A stretch of 47,158 nt of DNA from Ectocarpus siliculosus. Its lineage: Eukaryota > Sar > Phaeophyceae > Ectocarpales > Ectocarpaceae. The stretch covers positions 186,255-233,412 of the forward strand of contig FN648440.1 in assembly GCA_000310025.1 (NCBI GenBank), written 5' to 3'. The position numbers and the translations under genes are program-made. The first letter of the stretch is position 1. Each line of letters opens with the position of its first letter. The notes beneath the pieces were generated by a model. It searched no databases, was not told where the DNA came from, and saw nothing but the letters and a program-made list of their open reading frames with translations. Positions 44,451 through 47,158 of this stretch are shown here, piece by piece.

Positions 44451-47158
44451 GTGCCCTGTTACCGAGCGTGTGGCTGGCTTTGGCCACCAGTCGGATCCGG
44501 ACTGTAGAAACAAATACATACAAAAAACGGTAGTAGCTTGTACGGTGCCCTGTTACCGAGCTTGAAGTTGGTTTAGGCCACTGCGACGCTCTCGGTAAGT
44601 TAGTCGAATCCGGAGTGCAAAAATATCTACAACATGATAATCGCTTGTACGGTGCCCTGTTACCGAGCGTGTGGCTGCCTTTGGCCACTGCCCCACTCTC
44701 CGTAGGTTAGTCGGATCCGGAGTGCAACAATATCCACAACATGATAATCGCTTGTACGGTGCCCTGTTACCGAGCGTGTGGCTGGCTTTCGACACCGCCC
44801 CACTCTCCGTAGGTTAGTCGGATCCGGAGCGCAAAAACATCTACAACATGATAATCGCTTGTACGGTGCCCTGTTACCGAGCGTGTGGCTGGCTTTGGCC
44901 ACTGCCCCACTCTCCGTAGGTTAGTCGGACCCGGAGTACAAAAATATCTACAACATGATAATCGCTTGTACGGTGCCCTGGTACCGAGCGTGTGGCTGGC
45001 TTTGGCCGCTGCCCCACTCTCCGTAGGTTAGTCGGATCCGGAGTGCAAAAATATCTACAACATGATTAGTCGCTTGTACGGTGCCCTGGTACCGAGCGTG
45101 AAGTTGGTTTTGGCCGCTTCCCCGCCCTCGATAGGACTAGTCGGATCCGGACTGTAGAAACAAATACATCCAAAAACGGTAGTAGCTTGTACGGCGCCCT
45201 GTTACCGAGCTTGAAGTTGGTTTAGGCCACTGCGACGCTCTCGGTAAGTTAGTCGGATCCGGAGTGCAAAAATATCTACAACATGATAATCGCTTGTACG
45301 GTGCCCTGTTACCGAGCGTGTGGCTGGCTTTGGCCACTGCCCCACTCTGCGTAGGTTAGTCGGATCCGGAGTGCAAAAACATCTACAACATGATAATCGC
45401 TTGTACGGTGCCCTGTTCCCGAGCATGTGGCTGGCTTTGGCCACTGCCCCACTCTCCGTAGGTTAGTCGGATCCGGAGTACAAAAATATCTACAACATGA
45501 TAATCGCTTGTACGGTGCCCTGGTACCGAGCGTGTGGCTGGCTTTGGCCACTGCGGCACTCTCCGTAGGTTAGTCGGATCCGAAGTGTAACAATATCTAC
45601 AACATGATAAGTCGCTTGTACGGTGCCCTGTTACCGAGCATGAAGTTGGTTTTGGCCGCTTCCCCACCCTCGGTAGAATTAGTCGGGTCCGGACTGTAGA
45701 AACAAATACATACAAAAACGGTAGCAGCTTGTACGGTGCCCTGTTACCGAGCGTGAAGTTGGTTTTGGCCGCTGCCCCACTCTCGGTAGGTTTGTCGGAT
45801 CCGGAGTGCAAAAATATCTACAACATGATAATCGCTTGTACGGTGCCCTGTCACCGAGCATGTGGCTGGCTTTGGCCACTCTCCGTAGGTTAGTCGGATC
45901 CGGAGTGCAAAAACATCTACAACATGATAATCGCTTGTACGGTGCCCTGTTCCCGAGCGTGTGGCTGGCTTTGGCCACTGCCCCACTCTCCGTAGGTTAG
46001 TCGGATCCGGAGTACAAAAATATCTACAACATGATAATCGCTTGTACGGTGCCCTGGTACCGAGCGTGTGGCTGGCTTTGGCCACTGCCGGACTCTCCGT
46101 AGGTTAGTCGGATCCGGAGTGTAACAATATCTACAACATGATAAGTCGCTTGTACGGTGCCCTGTTACCGAGCATGAAGTTGGTTTTGGCCGCTTCCCCA
46201 CCCTCGGTAGAATTAGTCGGGTCCGGACTGTAGAAACAAATACATACAAAAACGGTAGCAGCTTGTACGGTGCCCTGTTACCGAGCGTGAAGTTGGTTTT
46301 GGCCGCTGCCCCACTCTCGGTAGGTTAGTCGGATCCGGAGTGCAAAAATATCTACAACATGATTAGTCGCTTGTACGGTGCCCTGGTACCGAGGGTGAAG
46401 TTGGTTTTGGCCGCTTCCCCGCCCTCGATAGGATTAGTCGGATCCGTACTGTAGAAACAAATACATACAAAAACGGTAGTAGCTTGTACGGCGCCCTGTT
46501 ACCGAGCGTGAAGTTTGTTTAGGCCACTGCGACGCTCTCGGTGAGTTAGTCGAATCCGGAGTGCAAAAATATCTACAACATGATAATCGCTTGTACGGTG
46601 CCCTGTTACCGAGCGTGTGGCTGGCTTTGGCCACTGCCCCACTCTCCGTAGGTTAGTCGAATCCGGAGTGCAAAAACATCTACAACATGATAATCGCTTG
46701 TACGGTGGCCTGTTCCCGAGCGTGTGGCTGGCTTTGGCCACTGCCCCACTCTCCGTAGGTTAGTCGGATCCGGAGTACAAAAATATCTACAACATGATAA
46801 TCGCTTGTACGGTGCCCTGGTACCGAGCGTGTGGCTGGCTTTGGCCACTGCCCCACTCTCCGTAGGTTAGTCGGATCCGAAGTGTAACAATATCTACAAC
46901 ATGATAAGTCGCTTGTACGGTGCCCTGTTACCGAGCATGAAGTTGGTTTTGGCCGCTTCCCCACCCTCGGTAGAATTAGTCGGGTCCGGACTGTAGAAAC
47001 AAATACATACAAAAACGGTAGCAGCTTGTACGGTGCCCTGTTACCGAGCGTGAAGTTGGTTTTGGCCGCTGCCCCACTCTCGGTAGGTTTGTCGGATCCG
47101 GAGTGCAAAAATATCTAAAGCATGATAATCGCTTGTACGGTGCCCTGTCACCGAGCAT
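44451..47158 (+). repeat. satellite array of about 107-bp monomers, continues past window
   Basis: Twenty-six monomers, counted by GTGCCCTG or close variants, start at 44451, 44545, 44652, 44759, 44866, 44973, 45081, 45194, 45301, 45408, 45515, 45623, 45736, 45843, 45942, 46049, 46157, 46270, 46378, 46491, 46598, 46705, 46812, 46920, 47033 and 47140. Spacing is mostly 107, with regular 108 and 113 variants and one 99. Two main monomer types occur: one with GTGTGGCTGGCTTTGGCC, one with TGAAGTTGGTTTTGGCC. The 113-bp spacings contain ACTGTAGAAACAAATACAT. Most monomers hold GTCGGATCCGGA. Open frames on the complement are by-products of the repeat. Confidence 0.95.
45081..46377 (+). repeat. 1,297-bp higher-order repeat unit (12 monomers)
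   Basis: Monomer starts from 45081 onward recur shifted by exactly 1,297 bases: 45081/46378, 45194/46491, 45301/46598, 45408/46705, 45515/46812, 45623/46920, 45736/47033 and 45843/47140. Type order and rare variants (for example TTCCCGAG at about 45417 and 46714) repeat in step, so the 12-monomer block was copied as a unit. Confidence 0.85.

Noticed and set aside
44451-47158. Regular repeats looking like a CRISPR array and overlapping minus-strand ORFs of 60-142 aa
   Set aside because: The whole monomer is repeated with no unique spacers. The ORFs are the same 107-bp unit read in shifting frames. This is satellite DNA.

Overview
The window looks like nuclear DNA of a eukaryote with split genes and a heavy load of repeats. 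Coding exons are separated by GT-AG introns of several hundred bases. Retrotransposons, Helitron debris, an LTR pair, a palindromic TTAA-flanked element and satellite DNA fill most of the rest. Codon use, intron size, the gene families and a stramenopile-type transposon mix suggest a brown alga or relative. That placement rests on recollection of such families and was not tested. I see no bacterial operons, rRNA or convincing tRNA genes.

Layout. At 0.66-2.48 kb is a minus-strand two-exon gene with a SAP-like segment. At 4.9-8.8 kb is a minus-strand gene of at least three exons for a predicted secretory-pathway, fucosyltransferase-like enzyme. From 9.4 to 15.5 kb is a graveyard: dispersed repeats, a 702-bp element with long inverted arms between TTAA sites, a broken CENP-B/pogo-like transposase start, a broken tyrosine-recombinase (YR) retrotransposon fragment, and three hairpin-forming repeats. 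From 16.2 to 19.4 kb two nearly identical 300-bp LTR-like sequences bracket 2.5 kb without coding capacity.

The centrepiece is 20,321-28,380, an apparently complete, open-reading-frame-intact YR retrotransposon of the DIRS order. It has PAT-type split direct repeats (A1 ... B1-A2 ... B2), a gag ORF, and a pol ORF with reverse transcriptase, RNase H and YR domains. Its 5' leader holds about ten tandem units, most with a small hairpin. Gag and pol overlap at TGATG. From 28.4 to 38.5 kb the sequence is mostly decayed: Helitron helicase relics in opposite orientations, a pair of roughly 820-bp direct repeats, palindromic clusters and diverged copies of repeats seen earlier. At 39.6-42.3 kb a minus-strand gene of at least four exons, mostly phase-compatible, encodes a protein I do not recognise. 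The window ends in three 243-bp tandem units with conserved hairpins (42.7-43.4 kb) and a satellite of roughly 107-bp monomers (44.45 kb to the edge) arranged in a 1,297-bp higher-order repeat.

Exon boundaries were inferred by eye from splice consensus and reading phase. Homology calls come from motif recognition and not from a search.
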